DNA of 64,000 nucleotides from Mycobacteroides chelonae. GTDB taxonomy: Bacteria; Actinomycetota; Actinomycetes; Mycobacteriales; Mycobacteriaceae. Numbering within the stretch: position 1 is the stretch's first letter; every line of letters starts with the position of its first letter. Under the pieces are notes generated by a model. It made no database searches. It saw nothing but the letters and a program-made list of their open reading frames with translations, and was not told the origin of the DNA. Below, piece by piece: positions 11,222 to 20,493 of this stretch. A program made the translations under genes and the position numbers. The stretch spans positions 948,889 to 1,012,888 of the forward strand of contig JACHLF010000001.1 in NCBI GenBank assembly GCA_014204435.1. The letters are read 5' to 3'.

Positions 11222-12081
11222 AGCGAACCGACGGTGACCTGACCGTCGTTGGCGAAGCCCCAGTCGAAAAGGCTCGCAGCCTGATCCCAATACGTCGGGC
11301 CGCCCTCGTGCACCAGGCCGTACATCATCGACACCACCAGGCGCTTGCCGTCGCGCTCGGCGGCCACCACGTAGGTCTTGCGTGCCATGTCTGTGAAGCC
11401 GGTCTTGCCGCCGATCACTCCCGGGTAGCGGTACATCAGCTCGTTCTGGTTACGCAGCCCACGTCCCGGGAAGGGTGCTCCCGGTTGGGTGGTGATCGCG
11501 GCGAAGGCCGGATTGGCCAGTGCCGCACGGAAAATGACGGCCAGATCGTGAGGGCTGGATCGCATGTCCATGCCGGGTGCGTCCAGACCCGACGGCGAGT
11601 CGGTGTGGGTTGACGTCGCACCCAGGGCCGCTGCCTTGGCGTTCATCTTGTCGACGGTGGCCTGGCGTCCGCCGAGCAGGTGCGCCAGGGTGTTGGCCGC
11701 GTCGTTACCGGACTCCAGCAGCGCCGCGTCGAGCAGCTCGCGCGCGGTGTAGGTCTGGCCCGCCTTGATACCCACACAGTTGCATTCGGCTGTGGCATCC
11801 GCGGCATCGGCCACCACGGTGCCATTCAGTGGCACCTCATCCAGAGTCACCAGGGCCAGCAGCACCTTGATGGTGCTCGCGGGGGGATGCACGGCATAGG
11901 GGTCGCGTGCGGCAAGGATCTGACCGGAGTCCAGATCCGCCACCAACCATGCCTGCGCCGGCCCCTCGGGCGGCGGAGCCGCCGTGTCGGCGCGGGCGCC
12001 ACCGGGCATCGCGAGGGTGAGGAACAGGGCGCTGAGCACCGCGAATACGCGGAAGCGGCGAGGCCGCGGCAGGGAGGACAT
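11218..12081 (-). CDS. dacB: D-alanyl-D-alanine carboxypeptidase
   Basis: Low-molecular-weight penicillin-binding protein (peptidase S11), Rv2911/DacB2-like, that trims the pentapeptide stem of peptidoglycan. The start at 12081 is chosen for the GGAG upstream and because it gives a clean signal peptide ending GGARA|D. The three active-site motifs are present: S69-x-x-K72 (STIK), S124-G-N126 and KTG in GGKTGFTD near residue 230. Length is 287 residues with no obvious C-terminal membrane anchor. Convergent with the small secreted gene; their ends overlap by four bases. Confidence 0.9.
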   Translation of the reverse strand: MSSLPRPRRFRVFAVLSALFLTLAMPGGARADTAAPPPEGPAQAWLVADLDSGQILAARDPYAVHPPASTIKVLLALVTLDEVPLNGTVVADAADATAECNCVGIKAGQTYTARELLDAALLESGNDAANTLAHLLGGRQATVDKMNAKAAALGATSTHTDSPSGLDAPGMDMRSSPHDLAVIFRAALANPAFAAITTQPGAPFPGRGLRNQNELMYRYPGVIGGKTGFTDMARKTYVVAAERDGKRLVVSMMYGLVHEGGPTYWDQAASLFDWGFANDGQVTVGSL

Positions 12082-12280
12082 CGGCTCCGACACTAGCGCG
12101 GCAGATATCGGGCCCATAACCGGACTGCGGTTCGTTTATGGGTTCATGACCAATCAAGTGCAGTTTGGTTTGGACACCTTTGCCGATCTCGATCAGGACG
12201 ATTCCCAGATGCTGACACAAACGGCGAGTTCGGGACGAATTGCGTGATGATTTCGGTCCGAGTGGGCATGCTCACAAGCT

Positions 12281-12718
12281 ATGACATCTCCTTGGACCCT
12301 CGGCGAAGTTTCCGACCGCCTGCAGATCCAACAGCTCTTGGTCGACTACGCAACGGCCATCGACACCCGCCAGTTCGACGATCTGGACGAGGTGTTCACG
12401 AACGACGCGTACATCGACTATCGCGCTATGGGCGGTGTCCACGGGGAGTATCCGGACGTCAAGGCGTGGCTGGCGCAGGTGCTTCCGGCGTTCCCGATGT
12501 ACGCGCACATGCTGGGAAACGTCTCGATCCACTTCGATGACGACGAGCGCAGCGCGGCTACCGTGCGCAGTCTGTGCTTCAACCCGATAGTGCCCTGTGG
12601 TGACACCGAACAGGTCCTTTTCCTGGGACTTTGGTACGACGACTCGGTGGTGCGGACCCGGCACGGCTGGCGCCTGACCCGTCGGGTCGAGACGAAATGC
12701 TTCAACCGGCTGGTGTAG
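12281..12718 (+). CDS. SnoaL/NTF2-like fold protein, Rv2910c-like
   Basis: A 145-residue cytoplasmic protein with the SnoaL-like start (RLQIQQLLVDYATAIDTRQFDDLDEVFTNDAYIDY spans the motif region ~15-50) characteristic of the NTF2-like superfamily, which includes ketosteroid isomerases and dehydratases. Its place between dacB and rpsP matches Rv2910c. The enzymatic activity is unknown. It is followed after nine bases by the second copy of the 64-bp palindromic repeat. Confidence 0.8.
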   Translation: MTSPWTLGEVSDRLQIQQLLVDYATAIDTRQFDDLDEVFTNDAYIDYRAMGGVHGEYPDVKAWLAQVLPAFPMYAHMLGNVSIHFDDDERSAATVRSLCFNPIVPCGDTEQVLFLGLWYDDSVVRTRHGWRLTRRVETKCFNRLV

Positions 12719-12727
12719 CCCTTGTTC

Positions 12728-12791
12728 GTCGACACGCCGTCTTACGGCGCACATGTGCGATACGAACCCGCCGGGATGCGGCGTGTCGGCG
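12728..12791. repeat. 64-bp palindromic repeat, copy 2
   Basis: Same element as 8221-8284, same orientation, seven substitutions and no gaps. The outer arms CGACACGCCG/CGGCGTGTCG are unchanged. Inner stem bases differ between copies (GGCGG/CCGCC in copy 1, CGGC/GCCG in copy 2) while remaining able to pair, which favours a selected hairpin. It starts nine bases after the stop of the SnoaL-like gene and ahead of the rpsP operon. Confidence 0.85.
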
Positions 12792-12950
12792 GGATTTGGG
12801 CTGGTAGGCCAGGCTCTGGCAGAATGACAAACCGTCCGTTGTGCTGGCTACGGCCAGCGGCGGTCAGACCCACGCGAGGCAAAACCGGATCGTGCATGTC
12901 CGCACGTATCGCCGAATTGCCGCGTGATACCTCAAGGAGAAGTTGTAGTC

Positions 12951-13427
12951 ATGGCTGTCAAGATCAAGCTCACCCGCCTCGGGAAGATCCGTAACCCGCA
13001 GTACCGCATCCAGGTCGCCGATGCGCGCACCCGCCGCGAAGGCCGTGCCATCGAGGTGATCGGCAGGTACCACCCGAAGGAAGAGCCCAGCCTGATCGAG
13101 ATCGATTCCGAGCGCGCGCAGTACTGGCTGTCTGTTGGCGCGCAGCCGACCGATCCTGTGCTGGCCCTGCTGAAGATCACCGGTGACTGGCAGAAGTTCA
13201 AGGGTCTGCCCGGCGCTGAGGGCACCCTGAAGGTCAAGGAGCCCAAGCCGAGCAAGCTGGACCTGTTCAACGCCGCCCTGGCCGAGGCCGACGGCGCTCC
13301 TACCGGTGAGGCCATTCAGCAGAAAAAGAAGAAGGCGCCCAAGAAGGACGAGAAGGTCGAGGCCGCCGATGCCGAGGCTCCGGCCGAAGAGCCGGCCGCC
13401 GAGTCTGCTGACGTCGCAAGCGAATAG
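12951..13427 (+). CDS. rpsP: 30S ribosomal protein S16
   Basis: Ribosomal protein bS16 that helps assemble the 30S body. The start at 12951 follows AAGGAG by ten bases and gives the universal [13 protein letters not shown]-terminus. The protein is 158 residues, longer than E. coli S16 (82), because of the mycobacterial Lys/Glu/Ala-rich C-terminal tail after residue ~95. It heads the rpsP-KH-rimM-trmD operon, in which gaps are eight bases or fewer until trmD. Confidence 0.97.
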   Translation: MAVKIKLTRLGKIRNPQYRIQVADARTRREGRAIEVIGRYHPKEEPSLIEIDSERAQYWLSVGAQPTDPVLALLKITGDWQKFKGLPGAEGTLKVKEPKPSKLDLFNAALAEADGAPTGEAIQQKKKKAPKKDEKVEAADAEAPAEEPAAESADVASE

Positions 13428-13435
13428 GACTTCAG

Positions 13436-13678
13436 ATGAGTTCTGTTGTGGTCGACGCCGTCGAGCACTTGGTACGAGGAATCGTCGACAACCCCGATGA
13501 TGTCCGCGTTGACCTAGTGACGAACCGTCGCGGCCGCACCGTGGAGGTTCACGTCCACCCCGACGATCTCGGAAAGGTGATCGGTCGGGGCGGGCGCACC
13601 GCCACCGCTCTGCGCACTCTTGTTGCAAGTGTGGGCGGCCGTGGTATCCGGGTCGACGTGGTGGACACCGACCGGTAG
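13436..13678 (+). CDS. khpA: KH-domain RNA-binding protein KhpA
   Basis: An 80-residue protein made of one KH domain with the [15 protein letters not shown] core (IGxxG loop). It matches Rv2908c and KhpA/YlqC, an RNA chaperone-like factor that in other bacteria pairs with KhpB/Jag in cell-envelope control. It lies eight bases after rpsP and four bases before rimM, within the ribosome-maturation operon. Confidence 0.92.
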   Translation: MSSVVVDAVEHLVRGIVDNPDDVRVDLVTNRRGRTVEVHVHPDDLGKVIGRGGRTATALRTLVASVGGRGIRVDVVDTDR

Positions 13679-13682
13679 CTCC

Positions 13683-14204
13683 ATGGAGCTAGTGGTCGGG
13701 CGTATCGCCAAGGCGCACGGCGTCACCGGCGAGCTGTCGGTGGAGATCCGCACCGACGATCCCGATGAGCGCTTTGCCATCGGTTCGGTGCTGACGGGCC
13801 GACTGCCTCGTGGTGCCGGCAATCGCGAGTTCACCGTCGAATCGGTGCGTGAGCACAGTGGGCGGTTGCTGGTCAGGTTCGTCGGCGTATCTGATCGCGA
13901 TGCGGCAGATGCGTTGCGGGGCACCCTCTTCACGGTCGACGCCGCGGATCTTCCGCCCATCGACGACCCCGACGAGTTCTACGATCATCAGCTCGAGGGG
14001 CTGGCGGTGCGGACCGTGGACGGGACGGTCGTCGGAACTGTTGCCGAGGTACTGCACACCCCCGGTGGAGAACTCCTTTCGGTGCGTGGTGCCGAACGCC
14101 GGGAGATTCTGGTGCCATTCGTTTCCGCGATCGTCACATCGATCTCGTTGGTGGACAAGGTGGTCGAGATCGATCCGCCCGAGGGACTCTTGGATCTGTC
14201 GTGA
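13683..14204 (+). CDS. rimM: Ribosome maturation factor RimM
   Basis: A 173-residue 16S rRNA processing factor acting with S19 during 30S assembly. The ATG at 13683 gives [18 protein letters not shown], the usual N-terminal barrel signature. The C-terminal PRC-barrel region contains [13 protein letters not shown] and the ending [13 protein letters not shown], matching the family. The frame is open further upstream, but the conserved start and the operon spacing decide for 13683. Confidence 0.95.
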   Translation: MELVVGRIAKAHGVTGELSVEIRTDDPDERFAIGSVLTGRLPRGAGNREFTVESVREHSGRLLVRFVGVSDRDAADALRGTLFTVDAADLPPIDDPDEFYDHQLEGLAVRTVDGTVVGTVAEVLHTPGGELLSVRGAERREILVPFVSAIVTSISLVDKVVEIDPPEGLLDLS

Positions 14205-14214
14205 GAGTTCCGGC

Positions 14215-14934
14215 ATGAAGATAGACGTCGTCACGATCTTCCCCGAGTACTTGCAGCCCGTGCGGCAGTCACTGCCGGGCAAGGCGATCGACGCCGGGCT
14301 GGTCGACGTCGCGGTGCACGATTTGCGGCGCTGGACGCACGATGTGCACAAGTCGGTCGACGATTCGCCCTATGGGGGTGGGCCCGGCATGGTGATGAAG
14401 CCGACGGTCTGGGGCGATGCGCTGGACGAGATCTGCACGCCGGAGACACTCCTGATAGTGCCAACTCCTGCCGGGTACCCGTTCACCCAGGAGGCGGCAC
14501 ATCAGTGGTCCACCGAAGATCATCTGGTGATCGCCTGCGGCCGATACGAGGGAATCGATCAGCGCGTCGCCGATGACGCCGCGACACGAATGCGGGTGCG
14601 CGAGGTGTCGATCGGTGACTACGTGCTCAACGGCGGTGAGGCCGCAGCCTTAGTGATCATCGAAGCCGTGCTGCGGCTGGTTCCCGGAGTGCTGGGCAAT
14701 GCGCTTTCTGCGCAAGAAGATTCACACTCCGACGGGATGCTTGAGGGGCCGTCGTACACCCGGCCGTCCAGTTGGCGGGGGATCGATGTACCGCCGGTGC
14801 TGCTCTCGGGCGATCATGCCAAGATCGCGGCATGGCGATCCGAACAGTCGCGGCAGCGCACGGCGCAGCGGCGTCCCGACCTACTCGGTTTCGATTCGTC
14901 CGCCGGGGAACATGGCGGCGACAGCCTGAGTTAG
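14215..14934 (+). CDS. trmD: tRNA (guanine-N1-)-methyltransferase
   Basis: SPOUT-class enzyme making m1G37 in tRNAs, which prevents frameshifting. It has the family motifs [37 protein letters not shown], the trefoil-knot segment [11 protein letters not shown] and [18 protein letters not shown]. The protein is 239 residues, normal length. The last ~18 codons overlap the convergent lppW gene by 54 bases, so both C-termini are constrained by shared DNA. Confidence 0.96.
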   Translation: MKIDVVTIFPEYLQPVRQSLPGKAIDAGLVDVAVHDLRRWTHDVHKSVDDSPYGGGPGMVMKPTVWGDALDEICTPETLLIVPTPAGYPFTQEAAHQWSTEDHLVIACGRYEGIDQRVADDAATRMRVREVSIGDYVLNGGEAAALVIIEAVLRLVPGVLGNALSAQEDSHSDGMLEGPSYTRPSSWRGIDVPPVLLSGDHAKIAAWRSEQSRQRTAQRRPDLLGFDSSAGEHGGDSLS

Positions 14935-15786
14935 CGTGTTGCGCGCCGTCACGTCGTTGGCGGTCTGCAGTGATGACACCACCACGATGAACCGCCGGTC
15001 GGGGCCCACGACACCGGTCGACAGATGCATCCACGCCGACCCCACGCAGCACATCCAGCCCTGTTTCACCGCGACGGGTTCACCGGGGATGCCGTCCGGG
15101 ATCCCGAACCGCTGCGGATAGCCGTCGATGCCATTGGGTGTCGAGCGGGCCAGGTCGTCGACGATGATGTTCGCGCGCTCCGGAGGCAGCCCGCCCGTGC
15201 CGGAGAGCAGCATGTCGTAGTACTGCACCAGGTCGTTCGCGGTGCTGATGGTGTTCCACCACATCCCATCGGAGGGCACATTGGTCGAGGCAAGGCCATA
15301 CCGCGCGGCGACGCGGGTGATGATCGAATTGCCGCCTCCGCGCTGCCAGAAGATCTCGGCCGCGCTGTCATCGGAGGACTGCAGCATCCGATCGAAGGAG
15401 ATGCGGTCCGAGGGAGTCAAGGTGACCTCACCGGTGGATTCCCGCATCAGCAGGTCGTCGGCGATGAACAGCTTCGCCACCGAGGCGATGGCGATGGTGC
15501 TGTTGTTGCCGTTGGACACCACGGCCCCGGAGGAGCGGTCCTTGATCACCGCGGTGAGGGTGGCGCCGGCGCTCTTCGCCTGGGCGGTCGCCGCAATGGT
15601 GCGCTCGGGCAGGGTCTCGAAGGACGTGGGGCTCTCCACCTCGAAGACGGGAGGCGTCTCCGCGGGAGCACTCACGACCGCCAGCACCGGGGTAGCTGGA
15701 TCACTGCGTACCGACGCTACACATCCAGAGGTCAGCGCGGTGACCGCGGTGAGCGTCAAGCCCACGAACAGGTACTGGCCGCGCAT
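14881..15786 (-). CDS. lppW: Lipoprotein LppW, serine-hydrolase-like
   Basis: A 301-residue predicted lipoprotein with lipobox LTSGC (Cys22), corresponding to Rv2905 LppW between trmD and rplS. The body resembles the class A beta-lactamase/transpeptidase fold: SVAK (SxxK) near residue 102 and an SSDDSAAE stretch after it. Whether it is catalytically active cannot be told from the sequence. It points against trmD and overlaps its 3' end. Confidence 0.85.
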   Translation of the reverse strand: MRGQYLFVGLTLTAVTALTSGCVASVRSDPATPVLAVVSAPAETPPVFEVESPTSFETLPERTIAATAQAKSAGATLTAVIKDRSSGAVVSNGNNSTIAIASVAKLFIADDLLMRESTGEVTLTPSDRISFDRMLQSSDDSAAEIFWQRGGGNSIITRVAARYGLASTNVPSDGMWWNTISTANDLVQYYDMLLSGTGGLPPERANIIVDDLARSTPNGIDGYPQRFGIPDGIPGEPVAVKQGWMCCVGSAWMHLSTGVVGPDRRFIVVVSSLQTANDVTARNTLTQAVAAMFPGGRIETE

Positions 15787-15946
15787 AACGTAGACCCCCT
15801 CTACGGTCAGACTTTGGTTTTGTTACTCATGTGGCAGGTGTTCCGGTCACGGTAGCTTACTAGTACCGTCTGGATAGCCGCTGCCCAAGGGGGTGCTCTG
15901 GTGGTCGATTTCACTGGAAGGGCCTCTGTCTGGCACAATTGGCTAG

Positions 15947-15978
15947 CTGTCTGCTGCTGTTTCGGCGAAACCAGACAG
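15947..15978 (+). promoter_or_regulatory. Hairpin in the rplS leader
   Basis: Seven-base arms CTGTCTG (15947-15953) and CAGACAG (15972-15978) enclose a second perfect stem GTTTC/GAAAC (15959-15963 with 15967-15971) and a GGC loop, with a five-base bulge CTGCT on one side. It lies 77 bases before the rplS start. The rest of the 15787-16054 gap shows no gene. A role in transcription or autoregulation is inference; it does not match the Firmicutes L19 leader by eye. Confidence 0.5.
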
Positions 15979-16054
15979 AACTAAGCAACTAATGATCGGC
16001 TGAGGTGCATTTCCGCATGCCACCCGGCCGCGCGACCGCGAGGATGTATCACCG

Positions 16055-16396
16055 ATGAACACGCTGGACTTTGTCGACCAGGCGTCGCTGCGCGAGGACG
16101 TGCCTGACTTCCGTCCCGGCGACACCATCAATGTTTACGTCAAGGTGATCGAGGGCTCCAAGGAGCGCATCCAGGTCTTCAAGGGCGTGGTGCTGCGTCG
16201 TTCCGGTGGTGGCGTGAGCGCGACCTTCACCGTTCGCAAGGAGAGCTACGGCGTCGGCGTCGAGCGCACCTTCCCGGTGCACTCGCCCAACATCGACCAC
16301 ATCGAGATCCTCACCCGCGGTGCGGTCCGTCGCGCCAAGCTGTACTACCTGCGCGAGTTGCGCGGTAAGAAGGCCAAGATCAAGGAGAAGCGCTGA
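16055..16396 (+). CDS. rplS: 50S ribosomal protein L19
   Basis: Ribosomal protein bL19 at the 30S-50S interface, 113 residues. Family signatures are the [13 protein letters not shown] stretch, [13 protein letters not shown] and the end [20 protein letters not shown]. It heads the rplS-lepB-rnhB-DUF2469 gene row as in M. tuberculosis (Rv2904c-Rv2901c). Confidence 0.97.
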   Translation: MNTLDFVDQASLREDVPDFRPGDTINVYVKVIEGSKERIQVFKGVVLRRSGGGVSATFTVRKESYGVGVERTFPVHSPNIDHIEILTRGAVRRAKLYYLRELRGKKAKIKEKR

Positions 16397-16412
16397 CCGA
16401 GTCGGCGCTTTC

Positions 16413-17270
16413 GTGACAGCACCGGTGTCAGGATCGTCGGAAGCGTCCGAGCAGGACTCTAAGGACGCTCCCGAAGTCGAGCCAGCCGCTGAGGCGCCCT
16501 GCGAAGCCTCGTCGCACAAGGATGAGAACAGCCGATCGGGAATGCTCAAAGAGGGCGGCGTTCTGCTGCTGATCGCTCTGGCGCTCTACTGCATCACGCA
16601 GAACTTCATCGCCCGGCCCTATCTGATTCCGTCGGAATCGATGGAACCCACTCTGCATGGGTGCCGTGGATGCACCGGCGACCGGATCATGGTCGACAAG
16701 ATGGTGTTCCGCTTTTCCGATCCTGAGCCCGGTGACGTGGTGGTGTTCAAGGGTCCGCCCGAGTGGAACGGCAACTACCGTTCGATCCGCTCGTCGAACA
16801 CCGCCATCCGGTACGTACAGAACGCCCTCTCCTTTATCGGAGTGGTGCCGCCGGACGAGAACGACCTGGTGAAGCGGGTCATCGCCACCGGCGGGCAGAC
16901 CGTCGAATGTCGTCCGAATACCGGGCTCACCGTCAACGGCAAGAAGCTCAACGAGCCGTATCTGGATCCGGAGACCATCGGACCGAATACCGATGGCTGC
17001 TGGGGCTTCCCCTTCGGTCCGGTCAAGGTGCCCGAGGGCAAGCTTTGGATGATGGGGGACAACCGCACGCACAGCGGTGACTCCCGCGCGCACTGCCAGA
17101 GCCGGGATCGTGATGCCGGCCTCGACGTCGATATCGAGAACAAGATCTATTGCACCGGTGATCCGAATATCGGCACCGTGCCGGTGGGTAACGTCATCGG
17201 CAAGGCGCGATTCATCGCCTGGCCGCCCGGACGCTGGGGCGGCGTCACCTCGGTGAACCCCCAGACATAG
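16413..17270 (+). CDS. lepB: Signal peptidase I
   Basis: Membrane-bound serine protease (S26) that cleaves Sec and Tat signal peptides. The GTG at 16413 is preferred to the open frame through rplS; it gives 285 residues. A Ser/Glu-rich cytoplasmic tail (1-44) precedes one membrane helix (48-62). The catalytic dyad is S76 in PSESMEPT and K154 in DLVKRV. The [13 protein letters not shown] motif is intact. An inserted CRGCTGDR loop with two cysteines just after the active serine is a mycobacterial feature. Confidence 0.94.
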   Translation: MTAPVSGSSEASEQDSKDAPEVEPAAEAPCEASSHKDENSRSGMLKEGGVLLLIALALYCITQNFIARPYLIPSESMEPTLHGCRGCTGDRIMVDKMVFRFSDPEPGDVVVFKGPPEWNGNYRSIRSSNTAIRYVQNALSFIGVVPPDENDLVKRVIATGGQTVECRPNTGLTVNGKKLNEPYLDPETIGPNTDGCWGFPFGPVKVPEGKLWMMGDNRTHSGDSRAHCQSRDRDAGLDVDIENKIYCTGDPNIGTVPVGNVIGKARFIAWPPGRWGGVTSVNPQT

Positions 17271-17292
17271 GTTTCTGGGCCGAGGCACGAGC

Positions 17293-17997
17293 ATGACTAC
17301 CAGCTGGCCGCCACGAACGGTGATTCGCAAGGCATCGGGATTGCGAACTCTGGAATTAACGCTGGACCGGGTGGGCTTGGGTCCTGTCGCCGGCGTCGAT
17401 GAGGCCGGGCGCGGAGCCTGCGCGGGTCCGTTGGTGATCGCCGCCTGCGTGCTCGGCTCCAATCAACGCAAAAGGCTTGCCGCGCTCAATGACTCGAAGA
17501 AGCTGACCGAGAAGATGCGGGAGATGCTGTTTCCTCTGATCTGCCGGTACGCGGAGGCCTATCACGTGGTGTCGGTTCCGGCCGACGAAGTGGACCGCAT
17601 CGGTGTACACGTGGCCAATATCGAAGGCATGCGCCGGGCTGTGGCCGGTCTCGGCGTCAAGCCGGGATACGTACTGACCGACGGGTTCCGGGTGCCTGGG
17701 TTGCCGGTGCCCTCCTTACCGGTGATCGGCGGTGACGCCTCGGCGGCGTGTATCGCGGCCGCCAGCGTGCTGGCCAAGGTGAGCCGCGACCGGGTCATGG
17801 TGGACATGGATGCCGATCACCCCGGGTATGGATTTGCGGTGCACAAGGGATACAGCACGGCCGTCCATACCGAGGCATTGCAGCGTCTGGGACCATCGAC
17901 TCAACATCGACAGTCTTTCGTGAACGTGCGCAATGCAGCGCTGGGAAGTTCATTGATGAGCCGCTTGCGCGAAGAGAATCCGATACAGGGGGGATAA
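17293..17997 (+). CDS. rnhB: Ribonuclease HII
   Basis: A 234-residue enzyme that removes ribonucleotides from RNA/DNA hybrids. Catalytic acidic residues are visible in [12 protein letters not shown], and the family stretches [15 protein letters not shown] and [19 protein letters not shown] are all intact. It lies 22 bases after lepB. The C-terminus is slightly extended compared with E. coli RNase HII. Confidence 0.95.
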   Translation: MTTSWPPRTVIRKASGLRTLELTLDRVGLGPVAGVDEAGRGACAGPLVIAACVLGSNQRKRLAALNDSKKLTEKMREMLFPLICRYAEAYHVVSVPADEVDRIGVHVANIEGMRRAVAGLGVKPGYVLTDGFRVPGLPVPSLPVIGGDASAACIAAASVLAKVSRDRVMVDMDADHPGYGFAVHKGYSTAVHTEALQRLGPSTQHRQSFVNVRNAALGSSLMSRLREENPIQGG

Positions 17998-18007
17998 TGG
18001 AAGGCCT

Positions 18008-18313
18008 ATGAGCGCTGAAGACCTCGAAAAGTACGAAACCGAGATGGAACTCTCGCTATATCGCGAGTACAAGGACATCGTCGGGCAGTTCAGCTATGTG
18101 GTGGAGACCGAGCGACGGTTCTACCTGGCCAATAGCGTCGAGGTGATTCCGCGGAACACGGATTCCGAGGTGTACTTCGAGCTCCGGCTCTCCGATGCCT
18201 GGGTCTGGGATCTGTTCCGTCCGGCACGGTTCGTCAAACACGTGCGCGTGATCACGTTCAAGGACGTCAACATCGAAGAGGTCGACAAGCCAGAACTGCG
18301 CCTGCCGGAGTAG
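18008..18313 (+). CDS. DUF2469 family protein, Rv2901c-like
   Basis: A 101-residue cytoplasmic protein beginning MSAEDLEKYETEMELSLYRE and rich in charged and aromatic residues. It belongs to a family strictly conserved next to rnhB in actinobacteria (Rv2901c). No function is established. It is 10 bases downstream of rnhB, in the same operon. Confidence 0.9.
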   Translation: MSAEDLEKYETEMELSLYREYKDIVGQFSYVVETERRFYLANSVEVIPRNTDSEVYFELRLSDAWVWDLFRPARFVKHVRVITFKDVNIEEVDKPELRLPE

Positions 18314-18371
18314 ACCTCCGACAGATGCAGCTCTGCTGGGTGCGATTTGTGGGACGCTGACGCAACCCACG

Positions 18372-19090
18372 GTGTCGACGTATCCGTTGCCACCGCCTGG
18401 GCCGCCGCCGACGCCTGGGATGTGGCCTCCGCCGCCCTCGGGCGCGCCGCTGGGTGCGGGGGTTGTGGTCGCACGAGCGGCTGCCGGTAGCCCAGAGGGG
18501 CGCCGGCCGCGATCCTTGACTCGCACCGAGATCCTCGACACCGCGATCGCGCTGGTGGACCAGGAGGGGTTGGATCAGTTGACGATGCGCAGGCTTGGTT
18601 CGGCCTGCGGTGTGGAGGCGATGGCCCTATACCGCCACGTGCACGGTCGTCAGGACTTGCTCGGCGGAATTGTCGACCATTTGGTGGAGAAACTACGACG
18701 ACCAGCTCGCGGCCCGGAGGCAAGAGGATGGCTGGCAGGACTATCTCGTCCGGCTGGCGCACGGCGTACGGGCAATAGCTATCGATCATTCGCATCTGTT
18801 TCCGACATTGGCTACTCGGCCGCCGGAGGCTTCGACGACCGCACCGCGGTATCCGCGTACCGTGCGTACACTACGTTCCTGCTCGGGCAGTTGCTGTTGG
18901 AGGTATCCGCGCGGGGAGCCTCGCTCAGCCCGGTGGAAGACGAGTTGCCGGGGAGGACGCTGCGGAGCCTGTCGAACTATCAAACCTGCAGCGGATGTAG
19001 CAAGAGCTCAGCGAGGATCACAGCGCGACCGAATTCGAAGAGGCGCTCGAGTCACTGCTCGATCGCTTGGTGGGCAACGCATTGCGCTAG
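18372..19090 (+). pseudogene. Decayed TetR/AcrR family regulator
   Basis: A TetR gene readable only by changing frame at least three times. Frame 1 (from GTG 18372) gives a proline-rich N-terminus and the HTH (RTEILDTAIALVDQEG ... VEAMALYRHVHGRQDLL). From ~18700 the sense continues one frame over (DDQLAARRQEDGWQDYLVRL, HSHLFPTLATRPPE). It returns to frame 1 near 18830 (FDDRTAVSAYRAYTTFLLGQ), and the third frame carries the end (LSEDHSATEFEEALESLLDR) to the TAG at 19088. All pieces are recognisable, so the decay is recent. Confidence 0.8.
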
Positions 19091-19174
19091 CGCAGCCCGA
19101 TGAGATCAGGCAGATTCTGGTTGTCTGTGATGGGAATTACTGCTTAGCGAGACAGCGTTCGAGTTGCGGATCTG

Positions 19175-19456
19175 GTGAGTGCGGCCCATTCTCTGCCGTT
19201 GGATACTTTGCCGATGAGGGCGCTGATTATCACCGCGCCGGTGATTGCGGTAGCCCTGCCACTGGACTCGCCGGGTGCCGTCGTCTCGGCGACCCCAGTG
19301 CACTGTGCTCCGACGAAGGCGAGCAAGGATGTGTGCTCGGCCCCGGACAACGTCGAGATCAAATCGGCTCCGAACTCCAGGGATCTGCCCGCGCCCGCGT
19401 CGGGCGCGATGGGCAAGGTTGCGCCGGTGGTTCACACGGTGAAGATGTCGAACTAG
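19175..19456 (+). CDS. Small hypothetical exported protein
   Basis: A 93-codon frame (or 80 codons from ATG 19214) with a hydrophobic start MRALIITAPVIAVALPL resembling a signal sequence, and a mature part with two cysteines (PVHCAPTK, KDVCSAPD). It ends GKVAPVVHTVKMSN. No family was recognised. An antisense frame over the same DNA (19144-19416) is also open, so coding is uncertain. The remaining DNA from 19091 to 19560 shows nothing else. Confidence 0.4.
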   Translation: MSAAHSLPLDTLPMRALIITAPVIAVALPLDSPGAVVSATPVHCAPTKASKDVCSAPDNVEIKSAPNSRDLPAPASGAMGKVAPVVHTVKMSN

Positions 19457-19560
19457 TGCAGGCTTGTTCTAGCTGTGGATGAATTCAGGTTTGTGGATAA
19501 GGGTCGTTCGGCATAGCGCCGTGGTGCGCTGATGTCAGGGCCCCTCGGCATGGTGTTGGC

Positions 19561-19920
19561 ATGAAGACCACCACGCGTGCACAGATCGGTACCCGCGGAG
19601 AGGATCTCGCCGCGGGATACCTCAGCGGACACGGGTTCACCATCCTTGCTCGAAATTGGCGATGCCGATATGGGGAGATCGACATCGTCGCAGCCGATGG
19701 CGAGATGCTGATTTTCGTCGAGGTGAAGACTCGGACGGGCCAGGCGTTCGGAAGTCCTGCGGAGGCCGTGACATACGCCAAACTGCGGAGATTGCGAAAG
19801 CTCGCGGGCATCTGGCTGGCCTCCCAGAATGGATCGTGGTCATCGGTCCGCATCGATGTCATCGCGATCCGTTTGAGTGGAACGGCCCCGGCGATCACGC
19901 ACATTCATGGAGTGAGCTGA
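19561..19920 (+). CDS. UPF0102/YraN family nuclease-fold protein
   Basis: A 119-residue protein with the PD-(D/E)xK-like core GEIDIVAAD ... FVEVKTR of the YraN family, Rv2898c-like. The family sits next to comM and dprA in many bacteria and is suspected to act on DNA or RNA, but the function is not established. Intact here and one base ahead of the comM remnant, so it would have been co-transcribed with comM and dprA before the island arrived. Confidence 0.9.
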   Translation: MKTTTRAQIGTRGEDLAAGYLSGHGFTILARNWRCRYGEIDIVAADGEMLIFVEVKTRTGQAFGSPAEAVTYAKLRRLRKLAGIWLASQNGSWSSVRIDVIAIRLSGTAPAITHIHGVS

Positions 19921-19921
19921 G

Positions 19922-20182
19922 ATGGCGCTGGGCAGGGCGTATTCCGTTGCGGTGAAGGCAGTGACCGGGCAGACGGTGGAGATCGAGGCCGATATCAGCG
20001 CCGGGCTCCCCGGCGTGCATCTGGTCGGGCTGCCCGACGCCGCGCTGCAAGAGTCGCGCGACCGTGTCCGCGCGGCGATTACCAACTGTGGCTTCACGTG
20101 GCCGTCATCGCGACTCACCCTGGCCCTATCGCCCGCGACGCTGCCGAAGATGGGATCGGTGTACGACCTGTCATTACGTTGA
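19922..20182 (+). pseudogene. comM: ComM (YifB) N-terminal fragment
   Basis: The first ~83 codons of ComM/YifB, the AAA+ Mg-chelatase-like helicase involved in DNA uptake and branch migration (Rv2897c). The fragment has the family N-terminal domain (GLPGVHLVGLPDAALQESRD, LALSPATLPKMGSVYDL) and then meets a TGA after foreign sequence at about 20175. The Walker A/B ATPase core, about 340 codons, does not follow. The last ~76 codons are found 14.7 kb away at 34891-35121. The gene is not functional. Confidence 0.9.
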
Positions 20183-20185
20183 TTA

Positions 20186-20208
20186 GAACTGTGTCAATGC
20201 CACAGTTC
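20186..20208. other. Inverted repeat at the left island boundary
   Basis: GAACTGTG (20186-20193), seven bases, CACAGTTC (20201-20208): a perfect eight-base inverted repeat within a few bases of the point where comM sequence stops. Serine integrase attachment sites are imperfect inverted repeats around a short core, so this may be part of attL; alternatively it is a regulatory hairpin. Confidence 0.4.
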
Positions 20209-20383
20209 AGCTGAGGTGACACGCCGGACGGCCCAAACCTATTGACGTTCGCTCGTGTGTTCGATAGGTTCTGCGTGTTCGACAAGAGGCCTACAGCTAG
20301 TCACCAACGAAGTAACCCCGTTCCCAAGGTCTGGGGGCGTCCACCTCTCGGGGGTGGGGGCGTCGGGGCACCCGTGTCTTGGT

Positions 20384-20431
20384 CCGGGTGGACGTGCGTT
20401 TCGCCGTCAAGTCATGGCTAGTACCGAATAT
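20384..20431 (+). repeat. Repeated RNA/DNA module, copy 1
   Basis: Contains GTGCGTTTCGCCG at 20394-20406 and GTACCGAATAT ending near 20431. The same two blocks recur 110 bases downstream with a one-base length difference between them. Confidence 0.75.
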
Positions 20432-20493
20432 AGTTTGTTTACAGCAGGGCTGATCATGAATCCGGGGAAACCTGGGCACTTGTGACGTTTATA

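Noticed and set aside
15787..16054. Rfam-type L19 leader
   Set aside because: The known L19 leader is from Firmicutes and this hairpin does not resemble it; recorded only as an uncharacterised hairpin.
19144..19416. 90-codon minus-strand frame with a hydrophobic stretch
   Set aside because: Mirrors the plus-strand ORF at 19175-19456, whose start looks more like a signal peptide; neither is certain, so only the plus one is listed.
20255..20485. 76-codon frame inside the candidate RNA region
   Set aside because: Composition and lack of start signals suggest chance; the repeated modules cross its end without regard to frame.
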